Source: an uncultured Bacteroidales bacterium
GTDB lineage: Bacteria > Bacteroidota > Bacteroidia > Bacteroidales > Bacteroidaceae
Length of the DNA: 34,695 nucleotides
Assembly: GCA_902782245.1 (NCBI GenBank)
Contig: CACZMI010000015.1
Location: 1 to 34,695 of the forward strand
Direction of reading: 5' to 3'
This document shows, in pieces, positions 18,694-28,170 of the stretch (position 1 is its first letter; each line of letters begins with the position of its first letter). The notes beneath the pieces were generated by a model that saw only the letters and a program-made list of their open reading frames with translations, had not been told where the DNA came from and searched no databases. A program made the translations under genes and the position numbers.

Positions 18694-19829
18694 TATTGTT
18701 TCATTAGCATGATGGTCTTGAGTGACATGTCAAAAAAGACCATCTTGGAGTTAACGTTCTGTTCTATATCTCTTTGGGCATCGGACAGCATATCCATAAG
18801 TCCGATGATATTGTTCTCATTTACGAATGGGGCGAACCTTACTGAGAACTGCCGCTCCTGCTCTGTCATGTAATTGAGGTCGGGGTTGTGGAAGTTACAG
18901 ATAAAGTTCTCGCGTATCATGCGCTGGCAGTAGGCAAGGAACCGTTTCTGCCACTCGCGCCCGCCGCCGGCTATGCTCTCCGACCACCGTTTAAGGTCCT
19001 TGAGCTTACGGCCGTAAGACAGACGCATGAGTTGTGTAAAGTAGTCAAAGAACTCATCGCTCTCGGCATTTACGCGCAGAGCGCTTATGGCCTTGAGCCA
19101 GCTGCCGCCGCTCAGGTGTGCAATCTTCTGAGCCGTTTCCTGATCAAGCTGATAGCCCGGGCCCTGAAGCCTTTCTGCAATCTCCTGCTCGGGAATGCGC
19201 TTGAAGTCTATGCGCTGTGTACGGCTCAGTATGGTCTCCAGCATCTGCTCGGGGGCATCGGTGGTAAGTATGAATACCGTCTGGGCAGGCGGCTCCTCCA
19301 ACAGCTTGAGCAGGGAGTTGGCGCACTGCTGGTTCATCTTCTCGGCATGCCAGATTATCATTATCTTGTAACCGCCCTCTACGGATTTGAGCGACAGTTT
19401 GGATGTGATCCGCTCACTCTCGGTCACGAATATGCTGGCCTGCTTGTTTTCGGCATCAATGGCGCTGAGCCAATCCTCAAAGCCAAAGTATTGCTGCTCC
19501 AGCACTGTCTCGCGCCAGGTCTGGATCTCGTCGTCTGATACTGTTGACCGCTCTGAAGTCTTGCTTTTGTTTATTACAGGGAACACAAAGTGCAGGTCGG
19601 GGTGGACCAGCTTGTCCATCTTGACGCAGGCGGGGCACTTGCCGCAGGAGTCTGCAGCAGTACCTTTGTCGCGGCACAACAGATAGCGGGCAAAAGCAAT
19701 GGCTGTCTGCAACTTGCCTACCCCCTCGGGACCGCAGAACAGCAGCGCGTGGGGCACAGTCCCGGCCTGAGCGTCCTTTACGAGCCGCTCAATCACATCC
19801 TGCTGTCCTATGATATCCCTGAAATACAT
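18693..19829 (-). CDS. holB: DNA polymerase III delta-prime subunit (clamp-loader AAA+ protein)
   Basis: A 378-residue AAA+ clamp-loader subunit. It begins MYFRDIIGQQDVIERL and has a Walker A GPEGVGK (33-39), a zinc-binding cluster CGKCPAC (C62, C65, C68), the segment IIWHAEKMNQQCANSLLKLLEEPP and a sensor-like LTTDAPEQMLETILSRTQ, where delta-prime/gamma proteins usually have SRC. It helps load the beta clamp at primed sites. It follows the fumarase gene without any gap (stop/start at 19830/19829) and precedes the PSP1 gene. Confidence 0.88.
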   Translation of the reverse strand: MYFRDIIGQQDVIERLVKDAQAGTVPHALLFCGPEGVGKLQTAIAFARYLLCRDKGTAADSCGKCPACVKMDKLVHPDLHFVFPVINKSKTSERSTVSDDEIQTWRETVLEQQYFGFEDWLSAIDAENKQASIFVTESERITSKLSLKSVEGGYKIMIIWHAEKMNQQCANSLLKLLEEPPAQTVFILTTDAPEQMLETILSRTQRIDFKRIPEQEIAERLQGPGYQLDQETAQKIAHLSGGSWLKAISALRVNAESDEFFDYFTQLMRLSYGRKLKDLKRWSESIAGGGREWQKRFLAYCQRMIRENFICNFHNPDLNYMTEQERQFSVRFAPFVNENNIIGLMDMLSDAQRDIEQNVNSKMVFFDMSLKTIMLMKQ

Positions 19830-21473
19830 TTATTTCAAAATGCTGCAACCCTGGCAGGGCTTAAGTTGTTTGAAAAAGTCATTTCCCTTATCGTCCACCA
19901 AAATGAAGGCAGGGAAGTCCTCAACCTCAATCTTCCAGATGGCCTCCATGCCAAGCTCGGGGTACTCAACGCACTCAATTGACTTGATGTTGTTCTGAGC
20001 CAGGATGGCAGCGGGGCCGCCAATTGAACCCAGGTAGAAACCTCCGTGTTTCTTGCAGGCATCGGTAACGGCCTGTGAGCGGTTACCCTTGGCCAGCATG
20101 ATCATTGATCCGCCGTTGTCCTGGAACTCATCAACGTAGGGATCCATACGTCCTGCGGTGGTGGGGCCCATTGAGCCGCAAGCCATTCCGGCAGGTGTCT
20201 TGGCGGGACCTGCGTAGTAGATGGGATGCTCCTTGAGGTACTGAGGCATAGGCTCACCTGCATCAAGACGTGCCTTGATCTTGGCGTGGGCTATGTCACG
20301 ACCTACTATGATTGTGCCGTTAAGGCTCAAGCGGGTGCTTACGGGATACTGTGAGAGCTGCTTGCAGACCTCGGCCATGGGGCGGTTCAGGTCAACCTTT
20401 ACGGCATCGCCTTCACCTGCCTGACGCAGTTCCTCGGGAATCAGCTCGTATGGTTTGTCATCCATCTTCTCAATCCAGATACCGTCCTTGTTTATCTTGG
20501 CCTTGATGTTACGGTCAGCACTGCAGCTTACGCCCAGACCTATGGGGCAGCTTGCGCCATGACGCGGCAGACGGATAACGCGTACATCGTGAGCCATATA
20601 CTTACCGCCGAACTGTGCACCCAGACCAATCTTGTATGCCTCCTGCAGGAGCTGTTTCTCAAGCTCTACGTCGCGGAATGCGCGGCCGGTCTCATCGCCT
20701 GTGGTGGGCAGTGAGTCATAGTAGTGGGTCGATGCCAGCTTTACGGTAAGAAGGTTCTTCTCAGCGCTGGTACCGCCTATCACGAATGCAATGTGGTAGG
20801 GCGGGCAGGCTGCGGTACCCAGGCTCTTCATCTTCTCCACCAGGAACGGAATCAGTGTGCCGGGATTCTGGATGCGGGCCTTGGTCTCCTGATACAGGTA
20901 TGTCTTGTTGGCCGATCCGCCGCCCTTGGTAACCATCAGGAAACGGTACTCCATACCCTCGGTAGCCTCGATGTCAATCTGGGCGGGCAGGTTGCACTTG
21001 GTGTTGACCTCATTGTACATGTCCAGCGGAGCGTTCTGGCTGTAGCGCAGGTTCTCCTCGGTATAAGTCTTGTAAACGCCCTCTGACAAAGCCTCCTCAT
21101 CGCAGAATCCGGTCCATACCTGCTGACCCTTCTCGCCGTGGATGATAGCGGTACCGGTATCCTGACACAGAGGCAGCTTACCCTTGGCCGATACCTCGGC
21201 GTTGCGCAGGAATGTAAGTGCTACGTACTTATCGTTATCTGATGCCTCGGGATCACGCAGAATCTTGGCCACCTGCTCGTTGTGTGAGCGGCGCAACAGG
21301 AAACTTACATCGCGGAATGCGGCATTGGCCATCTTGGTCAGACCCTCCTTCTGAACCTTAAGGATAGGTTTGCCCTCAAACTCGCTTACGCTTACATAAT
21401 CCTTGGTGAGCAGATAGTATTCTGTCTCATCCTTGCCCAACTGGAACATGGGCGCATACTTGAAATTTGCCAT
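19830..21473 (-). CDS. Class I fumarate hydratase ([4Fe-4S] enzyme)
   Basis: A 547-residue single-chain class I fumarase that interconverts fumarate and malate. In Bacteroidales this serves the reductive branch to succinate. Cluster-ligand candidates are C103 in [11 protein letters not shown]317 in GVSCSADRN and C432 in [15 protein letters not shown]; the last motif is the signature of the beta-type domain. [20 protein letters not shown] and [12 protein letters not shown] are further family hallmarks. The start [23 protein letters not shown] matches other family members. The three cysteines expected for an oxygen-sensitive aconitase-type cluster are all present. It lies 20 bases after hflX. 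Confidence 0.93.
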   Translation of the reverse strand: MANFKYAPMFQLGKDETEYYLLTKDYVSVSEFEGKPILKVQKEGLTKMANAAFRDVSFLLRRSHNEQVAKILRDPEASDNDKYVALTFLRNAEVSAKGKLPLCQDTGTAIIHGEKGQQVWTGFCDEEALSEGVYKTYTEENLRYSQNAPLDMYNEVNTKCNLPAQIDIEATEGMEYRFLMVTKGGGSANKTYLYQETKARIQNPGTLIPFLVEKMKSLGTAACPPYHIAFVIGGTSAEKNLLTVKLASTHYYDSLPTTGDETGRAFRDVELEKQLLQEAYKIGLGAQFGGKYMAHDVRVIRLPRHGASCPIGLGVSCSADRNIKAKINKDGIWIEKMDDKPYELIPEELRQAGEGDAVKVDLNRPMAEVCKQLSQYPVSTRLSLNGTIIVGRDIAHAKIKARLDAGEPMPQYLKEHPIYYAGPAKTPAGMACGSMGPTTAGRMDPYVDEFQDNGGSMIMLAKGNRSQAVTDACKKHGGFYLGSIGGPAAILAQNNIKSIECVEYPELGMEAIWKIEVEDFPAFILVDDKGNDFFKQLKPCQGCSILK

Positions 21474-21493
21474 AATCTATTCTGTTGTTTTAA

Positions 21494-22747
21494 TCATTCC
21501 ATATCCGGATAGAGGAAATCATTGTAGGGGTATTTCTGTACGTGCAACTGCTTTACTCTGTCGTATAATACCTTTCTCATGTTCTCAATTCCTGTCTTCT
21601 TGAGTGCCGATACAAACAGGCACTCGCCGTTAAGGCGGCCCATCCAGGTGCGCTGCAACTCCTCCATGGTGATGTTCTCACGCGTGGCGGGAGTGAGGTC
21701 ATCGGCCTCTTTCTCCACCCAGGTGTAGGCATCGGTCTTGTTAAAGAGCACAATCTTTGGCTTGTCGCCAGCGCCAAGGTCGGCCAGGGTCTTGTCCACC
21801 ACCTTCATCTGGTCCTCAAAATCGGGGTGCGATATATCCACCACGTGTATGAGCAGGTCTGCCTCACGGACCTCATCCAGTGTGGATTTGAATGACTCCA
21901 CAAGGTCGGTGGGCAGCTTACGTATGAATCCTACGGTGTCGGACAGCAGAAACGGCAGGTTATCGACCACCACCTTGCGCACCGTTGTGTCAAGGGTTGC
22001 AAAGAGTTTGTTCTCGGCAAACACATCGCTCTTGGAGAGCAGGTTCATAAGGGTGGATTTGCCTACGTTGGTGTATCCTACCAGCGCCACGCGGATAAGA
22101 CGGCCGCGGTTCTTGCGCATGGTTGATTTCTGACGGTCTATATCGGCCAGCTGCTCCTTGAGCCAGCTTATACGCTTGGTGATTATTCGGCGGTCCATCT
22201 CAAGCTGGGTCTCACCGGGTCCGCGAAGACCAACGGTGCCCTTTCCGCCGCCGGCACCGGAACCACCGCCCTGACGCTCCAGGTGGGTCCACATTCGCTG
22301 CAGGCGGGGCAGCAGATAACGGTACTGCGCCAGCTCCACCTGAGTCTTGGCGTGGGCCGTCTGTGCACGCATGGCGAATATGTCCAGAATCAGCGATGTG
22401 CGGTCCAGGACCTTTACGCCAAGCACGCTCTCAATGGCCGACATCTGCTTGGCTGTGAGTTCATCGTCAAAGATTGCCATACCAACCTCATTCTCCATAT
22501 CCTCCATGCGCTTTATGTAATCACGCATCTCCTCCAGCTTACCCTTGCCCACGTAAGTGGCGGCAAGTGCCTGGGGTATCTTCTGCGTGAAACGGCGCAT
22601 TACACGCACGCCGGCGGTATCGGCCAGGAACTCAAGCTCGTCAAGATACTCCGTTGTCTTTCGCTCGTCCTGATCCTGCGTTATGATACCTACCAGTATG
22701 GCGGTTTCGGCTTTCTTCTCAGTTATGACTTGGAACTCTTCCTTCAT
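21494..22747 (-). CDS. hflX: Ribosome-associated GTPase HflX
   Basis: A 417-residue GTPase that splits stalled or hibernating ribosomes. The N-terminal domain ends in the HflX-specific glycine-rich loop GGGSGAGGGKGTVGLRGPGETQLEMDRR. The G domain has G1 GYTNVGKST (K230), G3 DTVGF, G4 NKTD and G5 FVSALKKTG. The ATG at 22745-22747 overlaps the rsmI stop by four bases (ATGA), so translation is coupled. The C-terminus is short, as in the Bacteroidales forms. Confidence 0.94.
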   Translation of the reverse strand: MKEEFQVITEKKAETAILVGIITQDQDERKTTEYLDELEFLADTAGVRVMRRFTQKIPQALAATYVGKGKLEEMRDYIKRMEDMENEVGMAIFDDELTAKQMSAIESVLGVKVLDRTSLILDIFAMRAQTAHAKTQVELAQYRYLLPRLQRMWTHLERQGGGSGAGGGKGTVGLRGPGETQLEMDRRIITKRISWLKEQLADIDRQKSTMRKNRGRLIRVALVGYTNVGKSTLMNLLSKSDVFAENKLFATLDTTVRKVVVDNLPFLLSDTVGFIRKLPTDLVESFKSTLDEVREADLLIHVVDISHPDFEDQMKVVDKTLADLGAGDKPKIVLFNKTDAYTWVEKEADDLTPATRENITMEELQRTWMGRLNGECLFVSALKKTGIENMRKVLYDRVKQLHVQKYPYNDFLYPDME

Positions 22748-23421
22748 CTGTCTGCTCCTCCCAATATAATCACAATCTCACCTTTGGGCTCGTGGGCCTT
22801 GAAGTGAGCAAGTACTTCACTCAATGTGCCGCGCACACACTCCTCATGAACTTTTGAGATTTCGCGGCATACTGCAACGGGGCGCTCCGGACCAAAGGCT
22901 TCTATAAACTGCTCCAGCGCCTTGACAAGGCGGAACGGAGACTCGTAGAATATGATGGTGCGTGGCTCATCCTTAAGCGCGGCAATGCGGCTCTGGCGGC
23001 CTTTCTTCTGAGGCAGGAATCCCTCAAAGAGGAACCTGTCACAAGGCAGACCCGAGTCAATCAGCGCCGGCACAAAAGCCGTGGCGCCCGGCAGGCACTC
23101 CACATCAACGCCCTGCTGCACACACTCGCGCACCAGCATGAATCCCGGGTCCGATATGCCCGGCGTACCCGCATCGCTTATAAGCGCCACAGACTCTCCC
23201 GCCATAATACGCTTGGCCATCTGGGCCGATGTCTCATGCTCGTTGAACTTATGGTGTGATTGCAGCGGCTTGTGGATATCGTAGTGCTTGAGCAGCACTG
23301 AACTGGTACGGGTATCCTCGGCCAGGATAAGGTCAACCTCCTTAAGGATGCGTAACGCCCTCAAGGTTATGTCTTCAAGATTTCCCACCGGGGTGGGTAC
23401 CAGATATAGTTTTCCTGCCAT
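22744..23421 (-). CDS. rsmI: 16S rRNA (cytidine-1402 2'-O) methyltransferase
   Basis: A tetrapyrrole-methylase-fold enzyme that methylates C1402 of 16S rRNA in the decoding centre. I place the start at the ATG 23419-23421 (MAGKLYLVPTPVGNLEDITL), giving 225 residues, the family norm. An upstream in-frame TTG at 23445 would add eight residues unlike the family and come within five bases of a promoter box. Motifs are PTPVGNLEDIT, EDTRTS, LISDAGTPGISDPG, ECLPGATAFVPALIDSGLP and FYESPFRL. It heads the minus-strand run rsmI-hflX-fumarase-holB-ricT. Confidence 0.92.
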   Translation of the reverse strand: MAGKLYLVPTPVGNLEDITLRALRILKEVDLILAEDTRTSSVLLKHYDIHKPLQSHHKFNEHETSAQMAKRIMAGESVALISDAGTPGISDPGFMLVRECVQQGVDVECLPGATAFVPALIDSGLPCDRFLFEGFLPQKKGRQSRIAALKDEPRTIIFYESPFRLVKALEQFIEAFGPERPVAVCREISKVHEECVRGTLSEVLAHFKAHEPKGEIVIILGGADR

Positions 23422-23449
23422 CGTGTATGCGCGCGTGCGTTGCAAAACA

Positions 23450-23457
23450 CAAAAGTA
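23450..23457 (-). promoter_or_regulatory. -7 promoter box for rsmI operon
   Basis: The minus strand reads TACTTTTG, an exact TAnnTTTG match, 29 bases upstream of the chosen rsmI ATG. No matching TTTG at the usual upstream distance was found. Confidence 0.45.
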
Positions 23458-23490
23458 GGCAAAATCCCCGTAACTGCCGTATTTTTTACG

Positions 23491-23498
23491 TAAGTTTG
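23491..23498 (+). promoter_or_regulatory. -7 promoter box for the membrane protein/lipoprotein/radical SAM operon
   Basis: TAAGTTTG, an exact TAnnTTTG match, lies 22 bases before the ATG at 23520. It is divergent from the rsmI box 34 bases away. The upstream -33 element is not obvious. Confidence 0.5.
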
Positions 23499-23519
23499 CA
23501 TTTACAACAGAGAAGAATC

Positions 23520-25265
23520 ATGGCTGAAAAAAGCAAAGCTGAAGATTTTATTTTTGCGGCCGGAGTGTTGATCGTATCCTGGGTCATGCTTTTTGCCGAT
23601 GCTCCGTTCCGTTTGGATTTCAAGGAGCAGATAAGCATATTCCTTCTTGATGCAGACCGTATCAGTTGGTATCTCTCCAATCCGGCTGTCGTATCATCCG
23701 TAATAGGTGACTGGCTGACACAGTTCTACACCAACAGGGTTATGGCCCCGACGCTGAGCGTCATTCTTTTTGCGGCCATAATCATCGGCCTTAAAGACTT
23801 CTTCCGTAAGGCTGAACCCAATCGTCCCGACTGCCTGCCTCTTATGACCGTTCCTGTTTTGCTTGAGGGCTATTTCATGACATTTCCCAACTATCCCGTA
23901 TCGGCAACCGTAGGGCTGGCAATTTCGGTATGGGCTGCGGTAGGACTGGCAAGTCTCAAGAATTCCGGATACAGTTTCCTTATTTACGGATTATCGGTAC
24001 CTGTCATGTTTGTAATTGCGGGAGCGCACGCATTCACTTTGGCAATGCTGCTTGCATTCCTTAAGCGTAAGGACGGCATCGCCTCTTTGCTGGCCATAGC
24101 AACGGGTGTGGTAATCCTGATAATATGCGGTCGTTTTTATAACCTTACCCTGCTGCATACATTCCTCTGGCCGGTTTGGCCCGGTTACATCATTCCGCAT
24201 AAGGCTCTGATCCTGCTTATGCCCTGGCTGGTTCTGACAGTGATGATCCTGGCGCTCTTTTATGAAAAAGTCATGGATGCCCGTTGGTTGAGATACCTGT
24301 ACCCTATGATATTCATTCTCGGCATGTCGGTGTCGGGCGCCTTAAAGAACGATGAACTGGAGCGTACCGTCAAGATAGGAACCCTGGCATATCACGAGCA
24401 GTGGAAAGAGGTAAGACTATTGGCTCAGCAGAACATGGGAAAAACATACTACGCATACTATTGGAATGTCTGCAATGCGCGTGAAGGCAGTCTGCCTCAG
24501 GATCTGCTCAAGGGCCGATGGTCTTTGCCGGAGAATGCGCTGTTCCTGTCAACAGGCAAGGGTGACCCCTATTTCTCAATGATGTATTTCACCGATGCGC
24601 TATTGGAGATGGGCGATGTATCACAGGCAACAGACTGCGCTTTGCTTGCCCAGACCGTCATGCCGGGTCATTACTCCACCAGAATGCTGCGCCGTCTGGC
24701 TCAGATTGCAGTGATTACGGCCGATTATGACGTGGCCCGCAAGTATCTGAATATTCTGATGCGTACCCGCAACCACAGGGCATGGGCCCAGGATTTGCTG
24801 GAATCCATTAATACCGACGATATTCCTAAACAGTATCTGATATGGCGTTCCAGGACAGCGCCCAGAGACCGTTTCTTTGCGCAGGGCGATATAAGGTCAT
24901 CACTTGCCATAATAGCTCAGGAATGTCCTGATAACAAAGTGGCAATTGACTATCTGCTCTGCTCCAACCTGCTTGAGAAAAAACTCAACACATTTGTAGG
25001 CCTTTATGATAAGTATTATCTGAATTCCCTGGACAGAATGGTCGTAGTGCCGGACCTTTATCAGGAGGCTCTGCTGGTTAACGTTAACTCCAGGGAGTCA
25101 CTCATTGAGACAGCCCGGAAATACAATCTGTCGCAGGAAGTGGTTGATAAGTACATACATTTCATGGATGCCCGTTCTGCTGACCCCAATGTGCTTATTG
25201 ATGAAGCCCGGGGTACATACTGGCACTACCTGATGGCAGTAAAACTTAACAACAATCAGCAATGA
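23520..25265 (+). CDS. Polytopic membrane protein with helical soluble C-terminus, DUF6057-like
   Basis: I use the ATG at 23520 (MAEKSKAEDFIFAAGVLI), just past a promoter box and an AGAGAAG leader; upstream in-frame codons overlap the divergent promoter. Of 581 residues, roughly the first 270 contain about eight hydrophobic segments (for example FAAGVLIVSWVMLFA, LSVILFAAIIIGL, ALILLMPWLVLTVMILALFY). The rest is soluble and alpha-helical with TPR-like spacing (VSQATDCALLAQTVMPGHYSTRMLRRLAQIA, DYDVARKYLNILMRT). It resembles a Bacteroidales family I remember as DUF6057, with no known function. Its stop overlaps the following cytochrome-like lipoprotein gene by four bases. The context suggests a membrane partner for the exported lipoproteins. 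Confidence 0.65.
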   Translation: MAEKSKAEDFIFAAGVLIVSWVMLFADAPFRLDFKEQISIFLLDADRISWYLSNPAVVSSVIGDWLTQFYTNRVMAPTLSVILFAAIIIGLKDFFRKAEPNRPDCLPLMTVPVLLEGYFMTFPNYPVSATVGLAISVWAAVGLASLKNSGYSFLIYGLSVPVMFVIAGAHAFTLAMLLAFLKRKDGIASLLAIATGVVILIICGRFYNLTLLHTFLWPVWPGYIIPHKALILLMPWLVLTVMILALFYEKVMDARWLRYLYPMIFILGMSVSGALKNDELERTVKIGTLAYHEQWKEVRLLAQQNMGKTYYAYYWNVCNAREGSLPQDLLKGRWSLPENALFLSTGKGDPYFSMMYFTDALLEMGDVSQATDCALLAQTVMPGHYSTRMLRRLAQIAVITADYDVARKYLNILMRTRNHRAWAQDLLESINTDDIPKQYLIWRSRTAPRDRFFAQGDIRSSLAIIAQECPDNKVAIDYLLCSNLLEKKLNTFVGLYDKYYLNSLDRMVVVPDLYQEALLVNVNSRESLIETARKYNLSQEVVDKYIHFMDARSADPNVLIDEARGTYWHYLMAVKLNNNQQ

Positions 25266-26683
25266 AACGCAGAAACATCATATACCTGTTGCTGGCTCTT
25301 GTACTGGCGGGCTGTTCGTCAAGGCCGCAGGATACATTTCAGGGAATGTTCCCCGATTACACGGATATAACCATACCCTGCAACATAGCACCCCTTAATT
25401 TCAGGATTGCCAATGCATCGGCAATAAAGGTTCAGGTAAAAGGTATCAAAGGAGAATATTTGTTCCGCGGTCACCGGGGACTTGTAAAATTCCCCGTCAG
25501 GAAATGGCACCGTATGCTCAGTGCCGAGACCGGCAACACACTTACGGTAAACGTAACAGCCGGAGAGAACTATCGGGACTCATTCACGTGGACGGTTGCA
25601 CAGGACTCAATTGACAAATACATGAGTTACCGTCTGATTGAGCCTGCATATGAGGTCTGGAGCGGCATACAGATAGAGCAGCGTGACATTACAAGCTTCC
25701 GTACCCGCCTGCTGGGTGACAACCGTAACGCCGAGCTCTGTTGCATGAACTGCCACACGACAAACCGCAACGGCACATCATTCATGCACCTGCGCGGATC
25801 CAAGGGTGGCACTATACTTACCCGTGGCGGGCGCAACTATAAACTCAACACCAAGACCGATAACACCGGCGGCGGAGTATACGGTGACATAACCTCCGAC
25901 GGCCGTTACGCCGTATTTACCACAGCCGATATAACCTTTGCCATCCACAGCCGCACGGATATGAGGATGGAGGTGTATGATAAACGATCGGACCTGGTAG
26001 TGGTGGATTTTGACAACTTAACTGTAACCGACAACCCGTCCACCAGCGGCGATGAATTCCAGGAGACATTCCCATGCTTCAGTGCCGACGGCCGTACCAT
26101 ATTCTTTTGCCGTGCCCGTCATCTCACACAGCCGGACAGCATAGACCATATGCACTATGATCTTGCAGTAGTAGAGTTTGACCCCGAGACCGGCCGTATG
26201 GGTGACAGGGTTATAACCATAATTCCTGCAGGAGAGAACCTGTCATTCAGCCATCCCAAGGCATCACCCGATGGCCGCTGGCTTATGGTAACCGCCGCCC
26301 GGTACGGAACGTTCCCCGTCTGGCATAAGGAGAGTGAACTGTGGCTGATTGACCTTCAGACGCGCAGGATTGACGTGCTGCCGCAGGTAAACGCATACGG
26401 TGCCGATACCTATCACAGTTGGAGCAGCAACAGCCGTTGGGTGGCATTTGCCTCCAAGCGTGACGACCTGGTTTACGGACGTCCCTACATCGCGTACATC
26501 GGACCGGACGGGAAGGCGGGTAAGCCGTTTGTACTGCCGCAAAAGGATCCGGACAAGTATCTCACTATGCTCAAGTCATTTAACCTTCCGGAACTTTACG
26601 CTATACCTGAGATATACAACGCACGTGAGACTGCATCATTTTACAAGGATGTTGAGGCCGTGCAGTTAAAATATAAACAGTAA
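25262..26683 (+). CDS. Lipoprotein with one c-type haem motif and PD40/TolB-like propeller repeats
   Basis: A 473-residue protein beginning MKRRNIIYLLLALVLAGC, a lipoprotein signal with lipobox LAGC (Cys18). After an Ig-like or beta-rich N-terminal region, C161-M-N-C164-H165 forms a CxxCH haem c attachment site, with an additional Cys160. The second half has WD40-like PD40 blades: FSADGRTIFFCRARH, SHPKASPDGRWLMVTAARYG and SWSSNSRWVAFASKRDD. The likely place is the periplasm or outer membrane, with haem attached by the cytochrome c maturation system. Distal haem ligand and redox partner are not visible. It is coupled by an ATGA overlap to the upstream membrane-protein gene and followed after 11 bases by a small lipoprotein. 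Confidence 0.75.
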   Translation: MKRRNIIYLLLALVLAGCSSRPQDTFQGMFPDYTDITIPCNIAPLNFRIANASAIKVQVKGIKGEYLFRGHRGLVKFPVRKWHRMLSAETGNTLTVNVTAGENYRDSFTWTVAQDSIDKYMSYRLIEPAYEVWSGIQIEQRDITSFRTRLLGDNRNAELCCMNCHTTNRNGTSFMHLRGSKGGTILTRGGRNYKLNTKTDNTGGGVYGDITSDGRYAVFTTADITFAIHSRTDMRMEVYDKRSDLVVVDFDNLTVTDNPSTSGDEFQETFPCFSADGRTIFFCRARHLTQPDSIDHMHYDLAVVEFDPETGRMGDRVITIIPAGENLSFSHPKASPDGRWLMVTAARYGTFPVWHKESELWLIDLQTRRIDVLPQVNAYGADTYHSWSSNSRWVAFASKRDDLVYGRPYIAYIGPDGKAGKPFVLPQKDPDKYLTMLKSFNLPELYAIPEIYNARETASFYKDVEAVQLKYKQ

Positions 26684-26694
26684 AAAGCATTGAT

Positions 26695-27093
26695 ATGGCA
26701 TACAGGAAATTCAAGATAGCGCTGTCCAAAGGCTGGACATATATGATCTGCTCTCTGTCAGTGGCCGTATTGGCACTGGTGGGCTGCCGTAGCAAGAAAG
26801 AACTCCAGACGCAGCAGAAACCCGAGCCGTCGCAGGATGCCGCCGATGCGTCTGATGAGTACCAGACACGCGCCAACAGTCTGGCTCAAACTCTCATTCT
26901 GCCGAGTGACTCCAAGGAGGTTCAGGCAATGATCAAACAGGTAAACAGCCTCAAGAAGGACCTTTCGGACCGTATGAACTCCGTAATCTACGGAACACCC
27001 GAGGTAATGCAGCGCCGCGCTCAGGAGAACCGCGCCATGAGGGCCAGGATAGACTCCCTTGACAACGTAATCAACAAGGTCCGTCTCAAATAA
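26695..27093 (+). CDS. Small coiled-coil lipoprotein, candidate partner of the radical SAM enzyme
   Basis: 132 residues. The signal part KGWTYMICSLSVAVLALVGC ends in a lipobox LVGC (Cys31), followed by a charged linker and a helical segment rich in heptad-like hydrophobics (QAMIKQVNSLKKDLSDRMNS and RAMRARIDSLDNVINKVR). Between them is the string IYGTPEVMQRR. Short lipoproteins carrying a YGTP or YGxP string directly beside a radical SAM gene are typical of the Bacteroidetes rSAM/lipoprotein system (TIGR04133/TIGR04134 type), as I recall it. The stop is immediately followed by the radical SAM ATG with no gap, supporting a functional pair. Whether this lipoprotein is a substrate is inference. 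Confidence 0.6.
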   Translation: MAYRKFKIALSKGWTYMICSLSVAVLALVGCRSKKELQTQQKPEPSQDAADASDEYQTRANSLAQTLILPSDSKEVQAMIKQVNSLKKDLSDRMNSVIYGTPEVMQRRAQENRAMRARIDSLDNVINKVRLK

Positions 27094-28170
27094 ATGGACT
27101 CACGTTTGGGCTTAGCCAAAAGACTGCTTCTGGAATCGGGTCGTGCCGCATTCCGGACCCAGGTGTTGGAGCACAGACTCTCCCAGCTGTTCTGGGAGTG
27201 CACCCTGCGCTGCAACCTTAACTGTCGCCACTGCGGGAGCGACTGCCGTAAGACCGCCGGCCTGGAGGATCCTCCCATGAGTGACCTGCTGGGCGTTCTG
27301 GACAGCAGCCCTGCCGGTTTTGACCGCGGCAATTGTGTTGTTATAACCACCGGCGGCGAGCCTCTGGTACGCAAGGATATCATTGAGGTGGGCGCCCAGA
27401 TCAAACAGCGCGGATACCTGTGGGGAATGGTCACCAACGGAATGCTGCTTACACAGGACAAGGTGCGTGAGTTGGTGGATACCGGTCTGGACACCGTAGC
27501 CATGAGCTTTGACGGCTTTGAACCAGAGCACAACTGGATGCGGGGCAGTGACCAGAGCTTTAAGCGGGCCGATGCCGCCTTGGATTGGTTTAATGAGCAT
27601 CCCGCCCTTACGTGGGATGTCATAACCTGCGTAAACCGACGCAACTTCAATTACCTGAACGAATTCAAGGAGTATCTTATAAGCCGCGGCGTAAGGATGT
27701 GGCGCATATTCACCGTTGCACCCATGGGCAGAGCCGTCACGGAGCCGGAACTTATGCTGTCCGATGATCAGTTTACACAGTTGATGGAGTTTATCGTAGC
27801 CGTTCGCCGCGAGGGCAGGATAGAACTCAATTTCTCATGTGAGGGCTTTGTGGGCCGCTACGAGGGCCTGGTGCGTGACCATCTGTTCCACTGCATAGCG
27901 GGCGTAAGCGTAGCATCCATCCTTAGCGACGGCTCCATATCCGGCTGCCTGAGCATACGCAGCGACTACCATCAGGGCAACATCCACAATGATGATTTCT
28001 GGGATGTGTGGGAGAATGGATTCAAGCCCTACCGCAACCGCCGCTGGATGAAGACGGGGGAGTGCTCTCACTGCAAAGCTTGGCGGTACTGCCAGGGCGG
28101 CGCCATGCATTTGCGGGACTCTGCGGGCTCTATGCTTTCCTGCAACTACCTTAAAGTGACGCATTGTTAA
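27094..28170 (+). CDS. Radical SAM/SPASM enzyme, rSAM/lipoprotein system type
   Basis: A 358-residue radical SAM protein. The AdoMet cluster motif CNLNCRHC gives CX3CX2C at C40, C44 and C47, preceded by LFWECTLR (extra C36) and followed by GSDC. TTGGEPL is the GGE motif that binds SAM, and SFDGFEPEHNWMRG is highly typical of the Bacteroidetes family TIGR04133. A SPASM-like auxiliary-cluster domain follows with C267, C285, C324, C327, C333, C350 and C358 (CIAGVSVASIL, GSISGC, CSHCKAWRYC). Such enzymes usually modify peptides. The family occurs beside lipoproteins, as here. The reaction is unknown. It is the last gene of the four-gene operon, and a 10-base inverted repeat spans its stop codon. 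Confidence 0.82.
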   Translation: MDSRLGLAKRLLLESGRAAFRTQVLEHRLSQLFWECTLRCNLNCRHCGSDCRKTAGLEDPPMSDLLGVLDSSPAGFDRGNCVVITTGGEPLVRKDIIEVGAQIKQRGYLWGMVTNGMLLTQDKVRELVDTGLDTVAMSFDGFEPEHNWMRGSDQSFKRADAALDWFNEHPALTWDVITCVNRRNFNYLNEFKEYLISRGVRMWRIFTVAPMGRAVTEPELMLSDDQFTQLMEFIVAVRREGRIELNFSCEGFVGRYEGLVRDHLFHCIAGVSVASILSDGSISGCLSIRSDYHQGNIHNDDFWDVWENGFKPYRNRRWMKTGECSHCKAWRYCQGGAMHLRDSAGSMLSCNYLKVTHC

